Program-made: the position numbers and the translations under genes
Shown: one piece after another, positions 12,901 through 25,656 of the stretch
Layout: each line of letters opens with the position of its first letter
Position numbering within the stretch: the first letter of the stretch is position 1
The notes under the pieces: model-generated
What the model was told of the DNA's origin: nothing
Databases searched by the model: none
The model's input: the letters and a program-made list of their open reading frames with translations, nothing else
NCBI GenBank assembly: GCA_027625915.1
Contig: JANTQA010000008.1
Coordinates: 6,379,501 to 6,443,500, forward strand
Source of the DNA: Anaeramoeba flamelloides
Lineage: Eukaryota > Metamonada > Anaeramoebidae
Reading direction: 5' to 3'
DNA: 64,000 nucleotides

Positions 12901-15604
12901 TTTAAAATTAATCTTTCTAAAATATTACACAACTTCAAAATCTTAATTTCTTTTTCAATATTGATTAAATAATTAAAAATTGGAAGAATTATTTTAACAT
13001 CTGTTTCTTTTAGCAATAATTCTTGCATTATTAAATAAAATTCTTTATAATTTTCAAAATATTTTAATTTAAAAAATTTTTCCAAGGTTCCCATTGTTAA
13101 ATATCTATTATTATCTTTACTATGACGTTTATTATTAATATTATCATTATTATTATGAAAATTTGTAAGCAAATTAATAAATTTATATCCACTATTCCGA
13201 ATATATTTTTTTTGAGAAAAAAAATATTTTTTTAATTCAATTATTATTTCATCAGACTGAACATTTATTCTTTCAATAAATTCGTTTAATAAATCATTAT
13301 AAATTTTTTTTAATTGATCATTTTCAAGTAAAATTATTTTTATGAAAAATTCGATATTAATTCTTTTTAATATGTTGTAGCTTTTATATTTGTAATTAAC
13401 AATCAAATTTAAAAACCATTTAGATAATTTGTAGTTAAAGGGGAATTTTAGATCAGAGTATATTAATTTGATAAAGTCGGGATCCTTTGACGATAATAAT
13501 ACAATTCTAATATTTTTTTTAATATTAATGATTTCTTTAATTAATTTATGATCATTGTCATCATTTAGATTCTTTTTATTTTTAATTAATTTGATCGGAT
13601 TTAAAATTTTTTTAATTAAATTTTTGATGATTATGTTGTTTTGATATATAAATAATCCTGTAATTTTCAAGTTATTTGAAATTAATAAAATCAATATTTT
13701 GTTAACATTATTAATTAACTCTGGAAATAAATCAATTAAATTTAATAATTTTTTAATTATTTTTAAATCTTTTAAATTATTTAAATCATTGTTATCATTT
13801 TTTTAACTCATTGCTTTTATTGTTTATATTTATATTTTTATTATTATTCATATTATTATTAGTATTATTATTGTTGTTGTTGTTTATTGAGTGAATTGTT
13901 ATTATTTGTATTAATTCGTTAAAGAATAAAATTCGATCATTTTTATTTAAATTTTGAAGATAATCAATTAACATTATAAATGTTTTTTGATCGCAATTAA
14001 ATGAAGAATCAATTTTCTGTATTATAAAGGGATTTATATTTAAATTTTTTAATTCAAATTTTGGTTTTATTATGAAAAATATTTGCTTTAAAAAAAATAA
14101 TAAATTTGAAAATTCAAGTTTTAAATTAATTAACCAAGAAAAGGTAAATTCTTGAATTATAAAAATATTTTTAATTAAAAAGTTATTTCCCTGAGTCGAA
14201 TATTTATAAAATATTATAAAAAGCATTATTTTTATTAAATTCTTAATGTTTATCACATTTATTAAATTTTGTTCATTTTCATTTTTTGGTAATAACAATT
14301 CACAAAATTGCACTAAATTATTTGGTATGGAAAGTAAATTAAAGATTTTATTATATAATAAGATCAATGCTTTTTGAAATATTAAATTATTATTAATATT
14401 TTTTGTAAAGATTAAATTTATTAAACATTTATTAAATAAATAATTGTTTCCATTTAAATTCCCAATTTCCCATAAATCTTTTAAAATTTGCAAATTAGTA
14501 TTTTGATAATTTGAATAATGATAATTATTTAAATTAATTTTATTTTCCCTTTTGTCTTTTAAATTTGTATTTATAATGTTATTATTATTGTTGTTACTGT
14601 TACAGTTGTTGTTGTTGTTGTTGTTGTTGTTGTCACCACTATAGCTACCAATCGCAAAAGTGGAAGTGATAGCAGTAGCATATTCTTTGTATTCTTTGTT
14701 GTTATTGTGATGATTTTTGATTAATTCAATTAATAAAAAGTTTAATTCAGATTTTAAATAAAAATTGAAAATTATACTTGTAAAAATATTCTGTTTTTTG
14801 ACGAGAATGTCTAAATATTTTTCAGTATAAATTTTTAATTCAATTTTTGGATGTGAATTTAAAATGTTTAAAATGTTCTTTTGATCAGTAATTTCTTTTT
14901 CATCTAAATTTTCGATAAATTTTAATAATAATTTTTTCGATATTTGGCCTATTGACTCATTCGAACACCAATTTGAGATTTGCTTTGAAATAATTGAACG
15001 GATCTGTAAAAAATGAATACAATCATAACAAATAAGAATTATCGACTTCAAGGGGATCTTTAATGTATTGTTTTGGTTAATAAAATTATTTACTTTCTCA
15101 ATAACAAGTGATTTAATTTTGATACGTAACTGTTGGTTCCCAAACCGATGAGTAATGTCTTTGTTTTGATGGTGGTGGCTTTTATTGGCTTTTTGATTTC
15201 TCTTCTTGTGGACTTTTTCTTTTTCGTTCCCCCTTTCTCTTTTTTTGTTTTTGTTTTTGATCCTTTCCAATGACTCCTGTTCTTGATCAGACTCATACAC
15301 CTTTTCGGTTTTGGTCACTGTGCCATTGGTTAGCTGCATTTTGATATTCATTACTTTTATATTTTGATCATCTGGTTCTTCATAATAATGGAACACCTTT
15401 TTGTTTCCTTTTTCAAAGATCCTTTTAAGCTCGTTGTCCGTGGGTTGATTACCTTCCTTGTAATTTATAAACCAGAGCAAGGACTTTTTGTGTTCAACTT
15501 TCAAAATTGGGACTTTGATAATCTTGTAATTTACTGGGTTTGTCTTTGATTTTTTTCTTGTTTGGGTAATTTTTTTAAATTCAAAGGCCTCGCGTTCTTC
15601 TTCT

Positions 15605-15636
<32 letters not shown>

Positions 15637-16195
15637 TTCTTTTGATTCTGATTCTGATTCTTTTTTTGATTCTTCTTCTGGTTCGTTTTGTTTTTCCTGT
15701 TCTTTTTTTTTTTTTTTTGTTCTTTTTTCTTTGCTCGTTGAAGGTTATGGGATCATAAAAGACCGTTTTTAAATTATTGACAAAGTGCTGCGTTAAGAGG
15801 TGATCACACCACACTCTTGAATAAAAGGCGTCCTGAAGGTATCGATAAACAAACTCAATTGGCCAGTTGGTCTTTTCTTCATACACACGAAAGAGTAATG
15901 ACGAAGAGAGCAAAGGTAAAGTTAGCCCATAACGTGAATCAAGTAGATCAAGAATTTGTGAGCACACCATCGGGTGAAGGAAGATCGATTTTGAAAACGT
16001 ACACAGTACCAGCAATGACAAGTAATCGTGCTCGTTTGGTGGGTTGGGATACTGTTGTTTTAAAGAAATCAGTTTATGTTCGATCAACGTAGAGACTCTT
16101 TCTTCATCTTGCAATCGAAAAAAACGAATAACTGATTGAACAAACTCTGATTTTATTTCTTTAACAAGCTCTGATGGAATTTGTTCATTTGACAT
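9924..16195 (-). CDS. INTS1: Integrator complex subunit 1 (INTS1)
   Basis: INTS1 is a scaffold of the nuclear Integrator complex, which cleaves snRNA and paused nascent transcripts. The N-terminal frame starts at ATG 16195 and has the segment NWPIEFVYRYLQDAFYSRVW, matching the conserved 'WP..FV...I.D..GER.WV' region of the family. Further on, RSIISKQISNWC corresponds to the family's 'KLEMWLQNP' region and IIGLSRET to its 'VIGLSRE' segment. Near the C-terminus RTNPEILYHLRNDL and KHSPNF match the end of animal INTS1. About 2,090 codons compare with ~2,190 in human. Poly-Asn insertions and a Glu/Ser-rich acidic tract (~15590-15690) are lineage additions. The reading frame changes twice: at the T run near 15702-15718, and at the A7 run at ~13797-13803, where TTA AAA AAA is followed by TGA and the sequence resumes in the +1 frame. 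Both lie in homopolymers, so sequencing error is the simplest cause. The terminal TGA is followed two codons later by TAG. Confidence 0.88.
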
Positions 16196-16439
16196 TTACC
16201 TTTGTTTAAATTTTTTTTTTTTTTTTTTTGAAGAGCAAAAAAAATCAAAAAAAAAGTAGAGAGTTTTAAGAAAAAAAAATGATTATTTTGGTTTTGTTTT
16301 TAAAGAATTCCTTGTTTGGATCATTATCAAATTACTTGTTTAAAAAAAAATCTTGTTTAAAAGGGTAAATAAATGCAAAAAAAAATTAAACTTTTTCTCA
16401 GAATTCTAAACAGCTTTAAATATCCAAACAAAACCTTAT

Positions 16440-18420
16440 TGGAAACCCAAAAGATACCTTTTTTTAAACACTAATGGTAATATTACCAGTATCTTTTCCA
16501 AGACAAGAAGACAATTTGGAAACCAGTCATATTATCACCTAAATATCTCCCAACACTAGACCCAATAACAACATAATATAAATTACAGTCTCGTTCTAAG
16601 GACTCAATTATCTCTTCAGAAAATCATTTTTTTGTGGTTATTATATTTCAAATTTGAAAATATGAACTTTTGGAAGAATCATGCTTGAGAAAAAATCAAG
16701 ATTTTTGTTGAAGAGTTGAAAGTTGTCCTTTCAATAATTTAAGAAAGGTAAAAGAGATAAATCTACGTCTTCACTATGATTTTCTCCATCCATAAATAAC
16801 ATGTTAATAAAGAAAATAAGCCATGAGAAACACAAATAGTCTGAGAACCGGGTAATATATCTTTTGTACAAATTTTAAATGATGATTAATCACACTTAAA
16901 CCAACTTTTAATGCAAATTGTCAACTTCTATCTACAAAATGATATGATATTATTTTATTTTATTAATTTTACCTGATAACAAACCAAAAAGGACAAAAGA
17001 GAAAAAGACGTTAATTGTTGACCTTTTCATTCAATACTATTGTTTAAGATTTGTAAACAATCAATAATCATCAAATTAAATATTGTATATTTAATTTTCA
17101 AAAGAGTACTGGTTCGATATGAATGAAATGGTTACACAACCAACATACAATGATCAAAAATCGAATTATTACTCATAAAAAAAAATAGTTTTTCATTAAT
17201 CTGGCACACAGACAACTCTCGGTTACTCAAACAATTCTTATTTCTGAAATGATTCTTTCGGTAAGAATTCCAAAAAAAACAAAAAATAAAAAATAATCAC
17301 GTAATGGTTTTGTGTGGATAATCGTCTTCTTGTTTGGTTCTCTTTACTTTTTTGAGAATGGTATGTTTTCTCTTGAAAAAAAAAAATCGAAAATGCTTTT
17401 ATCAATTGCTTTTAGGATCGAATCTTCTATTCTTGATTTATGAAGATTGTTTAACCAAACATATTCTATTCGAACAAAACTTTTAAAGTTGATACTAAGT
17501 GCATCTCTCAAAGAATATAAACTATAATTGATAACAAAATTTAAGTTTTTCTTGATTTCTTCAAATTATTTTTCTAATTTTGTTTTGAATTTTGAATTTT
17601 GAATTTTATCCAAAGATTTTATTTTGGTAAATAATTCCAATTGTCATCATAAAATGTTAAAAATTACCATTTTACAGACTGTGTGTTTGTGACATTTGAA
17701 AACTACCATCTTTTTGTGGAAATATTTATTTTCATTTCCAAAAAATTTGAAATTATTTTTTTTTAAAAGTATATATCCTTTGTTAGGAAAAATCTTTGAG
17801 CTGGTCATTTGAAAAAAGGAGAGGAAAAACTGCTCTAAAGAGGATCTTTTAAACAGACAATAAAGCTTGAAATAACTGATTTTTACCTGTCAATTAAAAA
17901 TACTTTTGTTATGATGCAACTGAAAATCACTTTCGGAAAAAGTCTAATATTCTTTCAGTTTCCTGAAGTGAATTGTTTGTATGAGAGAACAGCCACCACA
18001 ATTAACAAGTATTTTAAAATTTAAGTTGCAAGAACACATATTAACTCAATGAAATGATAAATTCGTAAAAAACAGGAACTTTCCAATTTGATCCTTTATT
18101 TTGAGAATTTCTTTTTAAATAATAGAACTTTAAGAAACCAATACCGTTCTTTATTGTTTTTTATCAGTTTCTTTGATCAGTTGATGTATAGGTCTTCTAT
18201 AACGGTCTTTATTGTTTAGATTTGGAAACAATCTACTTGTTATAATCTGAGTTTGGCCTGGAAGAACGAAAAAAATGAGATTGTTCGAAGTGATATAAGA
18301 TGATATTTAGGAATTCGAAGAACGACGATAAATAGCCTCTTGGTGTCAAGAATAATACCATTTTTTGATTCTGGAAGGGGATACAAAAAGAGGAATTATA
18401 AAAGATTGATTATTGAACAA
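16440..18420 (-). pseudogene. Cluster of coding-like segments, probable decayed multi-exon gene
   Basis: Several minus-strand segments of 35-75 codons are free of TAA/TAG and read like protein. Examples: VLFLTPRGYLSSFFEFLNII (18.2-18.35 kb), LYCLFKRSSLEQFFLSFFQM (17.65-17.87 kb), IEYVWLNNLHKSRIEDSILK (17.36-17.51 kb), NRELSVCQINEKLFFFMS (~17.2 kb) and YYVVIGSSVGRYLGDNMTGF (16.47-16.60 kb). Some end at GTAA-type donors, but neighbouring segments are often in different frames and a TGA interrupts one at ~16.73 kb. Parts of the plus strand are also open, so strand is not certain. I recognise no family. A decayed gene, or one with exons I have misjoined, fits best. Confidence 0.3.
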
Positions 18421-19980
18421 ATGAAAACAATATGAGATTTTATTTATTTTTTCAACTCGGGATCTAATTTGTTAAACAAACAAAAAAAAACAAATAAATC
18501 TAACCAAAACCAGCAATTTGTTATTTTTCAATGGTACTTTGAAGAACTTACTCTTTAAAAGATCTCATTCTCTCCAATGTATTTAGCGAAAACAATGAAG
18601 TTAAATTTTAGCTTTTATTCATTAGAGACAAAAACTTGGTATAAATTTTAAAATATACCAACTAGATTGTCCAACTTTTCAAATAGTTTCAATCCCCCCT
18701 TTTATTTCATACTTGTTTAGAAACAACCAAAGGCAATCAAACATAAAACCTTGCATCTAGAATGTGTTCTTAATAATTACTAATGATTTTGAACATTCCT
18801 CTAAAATTTCTTGACTTGTTATAATACAAATCAAACTGTTTTTTTTTTTTTCAAAAATTGATAATTTTCTATTTTTTCACTTTTGAAATTTCTCTAATAA
18901 ATGTCTCTTCTCTTTTTTTCTTTTGGAAAAAAAGAAACCAAATAATTTTTATTTGATAAAAATGAGATCTGTTTTGTTTCGAAAAGAGAAAAAAAAAAGT
19001 TTGTATAAAGATATTCTTTTTAATCATAGAAAGGGAATTCATTCAATTTACAAAGAGTCTCCAAAAAATGAAATATTTTTATTTTTTACTTCTTTTCAAA
19101 AGAATACTTAAGTTCAAGGAACCAAATTATCAGTCCAAATTTATTCAAAGTTGACACTAGCCATCATTTGGGATTTATAAGATTTTGAATATCACAAAAA
19201 AATTAGTTAAAGTGCTCTAAAAAACTTTTTAGAACTTTTTTAATATTAGAGTTTCTTGTAACAAAATACAAATTATTTACTAATTGGAATTAAAAAAGAT
19301 CCAAAAAATTCAAACTTTATCTAATACTCCAATGGTTTCCCAAAATCTCCCCAGAGCAATTATGTGACTTTAGTAAACCTTTTTTTGCGAGAATATCACA
19401 TTCTTATCTATTTTTATCCAAATTTGTTTACTAAAATATCTCAAATACAATGTTTTAGTTTATTAAAAAATATAGATGGTTTAATAATTAGATTAAGGAG
19501 AACAATTCCCTTCAATACATAGAATCTTTCTAAAGTCAAATAATTGAACAAAGTATCTCTGTGTTGAAACAAAAACACCCTTTCTTCACCCTTATTCAGG
19601 GCTGAGTTAACAAATTTATTATATCAAAATTTAACTAAAAAATTTTAAATTTATCAATACTCGAAAAAAATCATTGGGTAAAGTAGTATTCTTGGATTGA
19701 AACTTGCTTTTCAACATTTCTTTTTGAAAATATTCATATTTTCTAAAAAAAAAGGAGATCCATTGTTTTAGATGTTTGTATTTTTTCAAACTCCAAGAAT
19801 TTCGAAAATTTTCAAAAAATCATCAGAGAAAACTGTTATAAATTTTTTCAAATAAATCTTTTGTTTAGAAAAGTTATTGCTTGTCGAAACAAAAACTAAA
19901 ATTATAAAGAGAGAGAGTGGACTGGTAGCACTAAGTCACACTCAATTACATGGCTTCTATTAGAGACATAGTTGAATTTA
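18421..19980. other. Intergenic, no gene seen
   Basis: AT-rich DNA. A 62-codon plus-strand frame at 18923-19111 is Lys/Phe-rich without any domain and is probably fortuitous. Confidence 0.4.
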
Positions 19981-19989
19981 GTAAAAGTT

Positions 19990-21405
19990 TTACACTTATC
20001 TCAATAATAAGATAACTCAATAAATTGATAAGAATCGTGTTCCCTTCCAATAATCAGTTTTATAAGACTTAACATAGATTCTTAACCAATCAAATGATTT
20101 CTTAAAAGAATTCTCATGTGACTCTATTAATAAGTAATCTACATTTTAATTCAAGGGTATAAACTGCTCACCTTTTAAGAAATTATAAATAATTAAAAAT
20201 AATTATGTTATGATCTTTTTGAATATCAAGATTCAGAACATAATTGTGCCGTAAAATAATTCATTTTTCAGTTTTGTTTATTGTAAATAGATCTTAACAA
20301 TAAAGTAGTAATTAAGATTAAATTGGTTTATTGAAAAATCTTTTAATTCTGAGAGGTAAACAGTGTCAAAATATTGATTATTTATTGAAAAAAAAAATAA
20401 TTGAAAAAAATATTTTATAATTTGTGTTTTAAAGAGTATGGTAGGTTAGTTTTTAGGTTAGAGAAAAAAATACTAACCATAAAAAAAACCCAATAAATTT
20501 CCCCCTTTTCCATATATATATATATATATATATATATTAATCGGTTGATGAACAATTATATTTACCTTAATGTGTTTAAAAATATAATATATGTAATGCT
20601 CGTTTAGAATTCATTTTGAATATATATCCCGAATTAATTTTCTATTATTTTTAATTCTAAATTTTATTTATTATAAATATAATGATTATTATTATTTTTT
20701 TGTTTTGCTTTTTTAATTGCGTTTTTGTTTCTCAGAAATAAAAAAAATAATTTTTGTGTAAAATTTTACAATCATGAAAAAAATTTACAAAAAAAAATAT
20801 AAATAATTTTAAATTGTTCACTTTTTAATAAATTCACACATCAAAAAAAAAAATTGGTTAATAAGTGATTTTTGATCATGAAATCATTTTGAAAGATAAT
20901 TTTTAATTTATATTGAAAAATCTAATTTTTCGGTTTCTATTAAAATTGTTTTTAATTTTTGAAGCTAAAAAACTTGTGCTTTTTTTGTAAAACTTTAGAT
21001 GCTATTTTATTCTCATTTAAAAGTATTTGGAATTTAGTATCTATTTTTCAAATTTATAATTAATTATTTTAACTTTTAAAGAATAATTTATTAATTTAAA
21101 TTGAAAAAACTATTTTTTAGAGAACTGATAATAAGAGATTTATAACATCCCAACTACAATCTAAAGATGGGGGTTCAATTTGTCTTAGATATATTAATTT
21201 TGGTTATTTAATATTTTCCCAAATAGTAAGCAGTATATGAGTTTTAAATACAAATAAGACCACTTCTTTATAGAATAACTTGGAATTCTTTTAAGAAATT
21301 ATTTGACTGATTAAGAATCTATTTGAACTCTTATAAAACTAATTATTGAAATATGAAAAATCAATTCTTTAACTTTTTGAGTTCGTCTTATTATTGAGAG
21401 AAGTA
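19990..21405. mobile_element. ~1.4 kb non-autonomous element with ~200 bp TIRs
   Basis: The left arm, about 19990-20190, contains TCTCAATAATAAGA, AGTTTTATAAGA, ATAGATTCTTAA and TTTCTTAAAAGAATTC. The right arm, about 21210-21405, carries the same blocks in the same order reverse-complemented. The match is imperfect but continuous. The ~1 kb interior is AT-rich with a (TA)n tract at ~20513-20537 and no transposase frame. The outer border could not be fixed, so no target duplication is given. A plus-strand frame at 21318-21698, overlapping the right arm, lacks TAA/TAG for about 125 codons but has three TGAs in its first part. Confidence 0.6.
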
Positions 21406-21699
21406 TTCATGTTTTATTGGCTCTTCAATCAATCACATTAAAATTTGGTTGTTCTGCGTGTCTTAATATGTATAAGTTTTATGTTAATTTTTTTTATTTT
21501 TACTTTTTTAATTTAAGAAAATATAACAAAAAAGTTCCTATTTTTTCTTCCACATTCAAAAGAATATACAAAATCAAATATTTTATTCAATTATTTATAA
21601 TCCTGGAAAACATAATTGTACTCAGATATTCTTTTAGCACCTACCCTTTAATTATTAAAAAAAAACAAGATAGCAAATATAACATAATAACTTCTTAGA

Positions 21700-24190
21700 C
21701 AAAAAGGTCCACTGTATTCGTAGAAATCAAAAGAATTCTCGGATTTTATTCAATATTCTTTATCCAATAAATTTTAAATTTTTTGATCTAATCTTTGTTT
21801 TTAATTTTTTATTTTATTTTTTGTTTTTTCATTTTCTTTCATTTTTTTTAAAAAAAAGTCAAATTCGAAAAAAAAACACCCTAGAAACTCTTAATTAACT
21901 CCAATATATTTGATATTATAAAATTTATATTAAAATTGATATATTTAATCTTGAAAAAACTTATTGTTTCCAATTTCTAATTATAAAAAGAAATTTTGAA
22001 TTTTAAATGTGAATTTACGAGAAACGTATACAATTTTTTTTAACATTTAATTGATTAAAAATTTATAATTTGTTTAGGTATTTCTTTTATATATATCAAA
22101 TCTAATCTTAAAATTATTATTTTTGTTATTTTTAATTAATAGTGTGTTGATCTTTTCTTAAAAAATTTGTTATTTTCTATTTTTGCGCAGGAGCATTTGA
22201 GCGAAAATGAATTTATTTAAAATATTTGCTAAAAATGGAGTAAATTGATATAAACACATTATTATAAAAAGTAAATTCTATTAAAACATTATTAATATCA
22301 AAAATTAAACTCCAAAATTTTAGGGTTTTAATTATTAATCGAATACACTTTTTTTATGTATATTATAGGAACAAAAGCAGATAATAATTTAATTTTAACT
22401 AGTAATTTTTAGATTAAAAAATTAGTAATGTATTTCTTTTCTTTTTGATCATAAATTATTTATTCTTAGGAGGCCTGATCTTTCTAAAATTATATATAGA
22501 AAAAAAAAAAGAATCTAATTTTTCTATTTTAATATTTGAAATGGTTCCTGATCACATTATCATTTTTTTTCTTTTTTTCCATTTTGTCTCTTGCTCATTT
22601 TTTTTTATATTGGTAAGAAGACTTACAAAGGAGAATGATCAAGTGTTTACTTACTGATACTCCGTGATATTGCAACTTCAAGAATTTTTGTGTAACTTAA
22701 AAATAAAAACTTAAAAGTAAAGTGCTAAAAAAAAACAAGGTAAATAACTAATCAGATCAAAAAGAAGAAAAGAAATTAAAAAAATTTAACAACTACCCCC
22801 AAAATGAACCTTCATGATTGATTAACAAATTATTTTAAATAAAAAAAAGTATAGTGGCTATGATTTTGATTTTTCTTAATTAAAGATAAAATTGTTTTTT
22901 TTTTTTTTTTTTTTTTGGATTTTTTATCAAATTCTTCTTCTATACTCTTTTTAAATTTCTTTCTTTTTTTTAAAAAAATAAAAATTAATAAAGTAATATT
23001 GTAATAGTAGGATTTTTATAACAAATCGGTTAATTAGTATTCATTCACAATATTATGATAATGCAGAATATCATCAATTTGTATTTTTTTTTAATGCTGA
23101 TAATGCGAAATATTTCTGATAATATTAAAAAAAATTCAATAATCGGTAAATTTGTGATAATTGAAATAAAAAGTTGTAAAAAGTGAGCTTTTCTTTAGTT
23201 TGAAAAAATACTTCAAAAAAAATGACTTTAAGCCAAAAAAACATTAAAAATATCTAAAAATTAGGTAGATGATATTTTTTTATATTTATATTTTTTGAAA
23301 TAGAGTATATAAAATTATATCGTAAATTTTTAGGTTGGCAAATTTATTTTCAGGAATAATTGTTAAATTTGAGAAAACATATATAATGGGTTTATAAATA
23401 GAAATTATCAATATTCTGACAAACTTACAATTATCTTATTTACTCACTAAAAAATTATTGTCAAAAATTTCATTCTCTTTTTTTTTTCGTTTTATTTTTT
23501 TATAATTATTTTTTTTTTACATATAAATATATTTTGGGTAACTTATCACTTGAAGAATTTTGAAATATCTAATTTTCAGTTAAATTATATTTTAAGAAAT
23601 AAAAGTAAAATTAAATTTAGAGAGTAATTTATACTCCTTCAATTATAAAAAACATATAACTTATTTTTATAGTTTTTTTTGTTTTTTTTTTTTTAAATAA
23701 AATATAATTAGATTTTTTTAAATTTTTCCAAAACATTTTAATGCACAGATTATGAAGTATAAGCAAAAGCTGCTGATCAAATTAGTGTTTACATTTCACA
23801 TATAATTTGATATTAGATGTTTACGAATAGAACCACTAAAAATGAGGAATTACTTTGAAATGTATGAGAAAATATCCAACCTTGTTGGAAAGTTATTACT
23901 CAACTTATTATTCAATATTTTTTTTTATAATATATAGATTTTTCAAGATATATATGCCTAAGATACCATAAAATAACCAAAATCGCGAATTTTATTTATC
24001 AAATCGTGATATTTAATAAAATCACGATAATCAATAATATCACAGTAATATGACAAATCCAGATATTCGATAAAATCGCAATAGTTATTTATAAATCGTG
24101 ATAAATGCCAAAATATCGCTATTAAAAATTAATCATGATATAATAATTGGTGGGTTTTTAATCTAATTGAGTATATATTTTACAAAGAAA
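21700..24190. other. Non-coding stretch with short dyad repeats
   Basis: Very AT-rich. Around 23970-24150 the motif AATCGTGATA/TATCACGATT recurs several times in both orientations, and similar motifs occur at ~23040-23160 and, inverted, at ~25040-25170. This is weak evidence for an old inverted-repeat element spanning 24-25.2 kb. A 70-codon plus frame at 22445-22657 is Phe-rich and looks fortuitous. Confidence 0.35.
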
Positions 24191-24239
24191 TTTTTTTTTG
24201 ATCAAAAAACCAATTATTTGAAAAAAGGAAAATTCTTTT

Positions 24240-24985
24240 AAAAAACAACAAAAACAATACTTGATTCAATAAAGGATAAGAACAAGGTGTTTTATAGTAT
24301 TTTGTTTTGATTTGGTTTGCAAACCTATCAAACCGTAAAGATCAACAATAATAACTTAAGATAAATAAATATTTTTTCAGTCAATTTTCGTATTGGAAAT
24401 TGTCTTGATAAATTAACTTCTCAAAAAAATCCTTCACTCATTCTTTACAGAATGTTTTCTGGGGTTCAAACATTTTCAATATTCTCAGCAAGCTAAAAGG
24501 AGTGTTGGATAACTTTTCAAAAGATTTCACAACATACTTACCAAACCCTCACCAATTATTAAGATTTTTTATAAATTGGGTTTTTTTTCTTCTTTTTATT
24601 CTCATATTTTTACATTGGGCAGAAAACACAACTTGAGATTTTCGATTGTTGTTTAATCAATCGCCAATAACTCTGTATTTTTTTTTTTTTTTTGGTTATT
24701 AAATTAAGAAGGCAATATATCCATTTTAAAAAAGTACATCATATTTATTATTCAAGTATATTGTTGAAATGGGTTATTATTAGTTTGATCATAAAATTCG
24801 TATTAGAATTTATATTTTGTTAAAAAAAAAAATGAAAAGAATAAAATTTTTTTCGACTTACAAACAAAACAAATTCCCTTTATAAAAGTTTTCTGTCTTT
24901 CAAAACTTTCAACCACTTGAAGACAATCCACAAGCCTCGCAAACACTTTCTAACATCTTTAAATGGGAAGGTGTTGTAAAAGTCA
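24240..24985 (+). pseudogene. Possible PEX11-like gene remnant
   Basis: Plus-strand segments look coding and carry splice-like signals: TILDSIKDKNKVFYSILF near 24255-24310; then, after TTTTTTCAG at ~24380, NFRIGNCLDKLTSQKNPSLI; and, in another frame from ~24450, LSKLKGVLDNFSKDFTTY followed by the hydrophobic INWVFFLLFILIFL ending at TGA near 24645. A basic segment, TIHKPRKHFLTSLNGKVL, ends at ~24980. The pattern of an amphipathic N-terminal helix, an 'FRIGN.LD.L' helix and a hydrophobic C-terminal region recalls peroxin-11, but this is a loose resemblance. Frames do not join cleanly and a TGA interrupts the first segment. The minus strand of the same interval is also free of TAA/TAG for ~170 codons, so the strand call is uncertain. 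Confidence 0.25.
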
Positions 24986-25415
24986 AGAGATTTTTTTTTG
25001 ATTACGATATTTTTTAAAGGTCATTTCAAAAAAATAATTTTTCATTTTTTTGCGATTAATTATTTTATCAAAATTTTATACATTTTTCGAGATTTTATGA
25101 TTTTTTGTTATCATTTAGGACTAATCACGATTTTTTTAATCTTATTGTGAAATTAATTGTTAATATCATGATAATATATTTTATCATCAAAACCTCTTTT
25201 AATTTCATGTTAAATGAGAATCTAGGAAAAAATAAAATTTTAAAAATAAAAAAAAAAGAAAATTAAAAAACAAAAAATTTATAAATCAGTTTTAATATCA
25301 ATTACAAAGTTCACAAAAAAATTTTAATTATTATAATAATAATAAATCCATAATTTAAAGAACTTTTCCATTTCCTTCAAGTAAACAAAAATAATTTTTT
25401 TTTCAACATTGGAAT

Positions 25416-25623
25416 TTATTTTCTGAAAGTATGAACTTTCATTAATTTTCTTAATTTTTTTTGTGCTGTTTTATAAATCCCTGTAAATTCAAATACATTA
25501 CCACGTTGTTTTCTGAAATCAACTAAATGAACCTTTGGTGACATTGAAAATATGTCTACTTTGAAACGCAATACATATCTTTCACGTGATCTAACTTCTA
25601 CTTTTAACTATGGTATATAAAAA

Positions 25624-25656
<33 letters not shown>

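Noticed and set aside
15817-16092. 91-codon plus-strand frame opposite INTS1
   Set aside because: Antisense of the conserved INTS1 N-terminal region; no family resemblance.
24190-24680. 170-codon minus-strand frame with TGA read as Trp, taken as proof of a variant code
   Set aside because: The plus strand of the same interval has splice-like signals and protein-like text, so the minus frame may be a shadow; all firm genes use the standard code.
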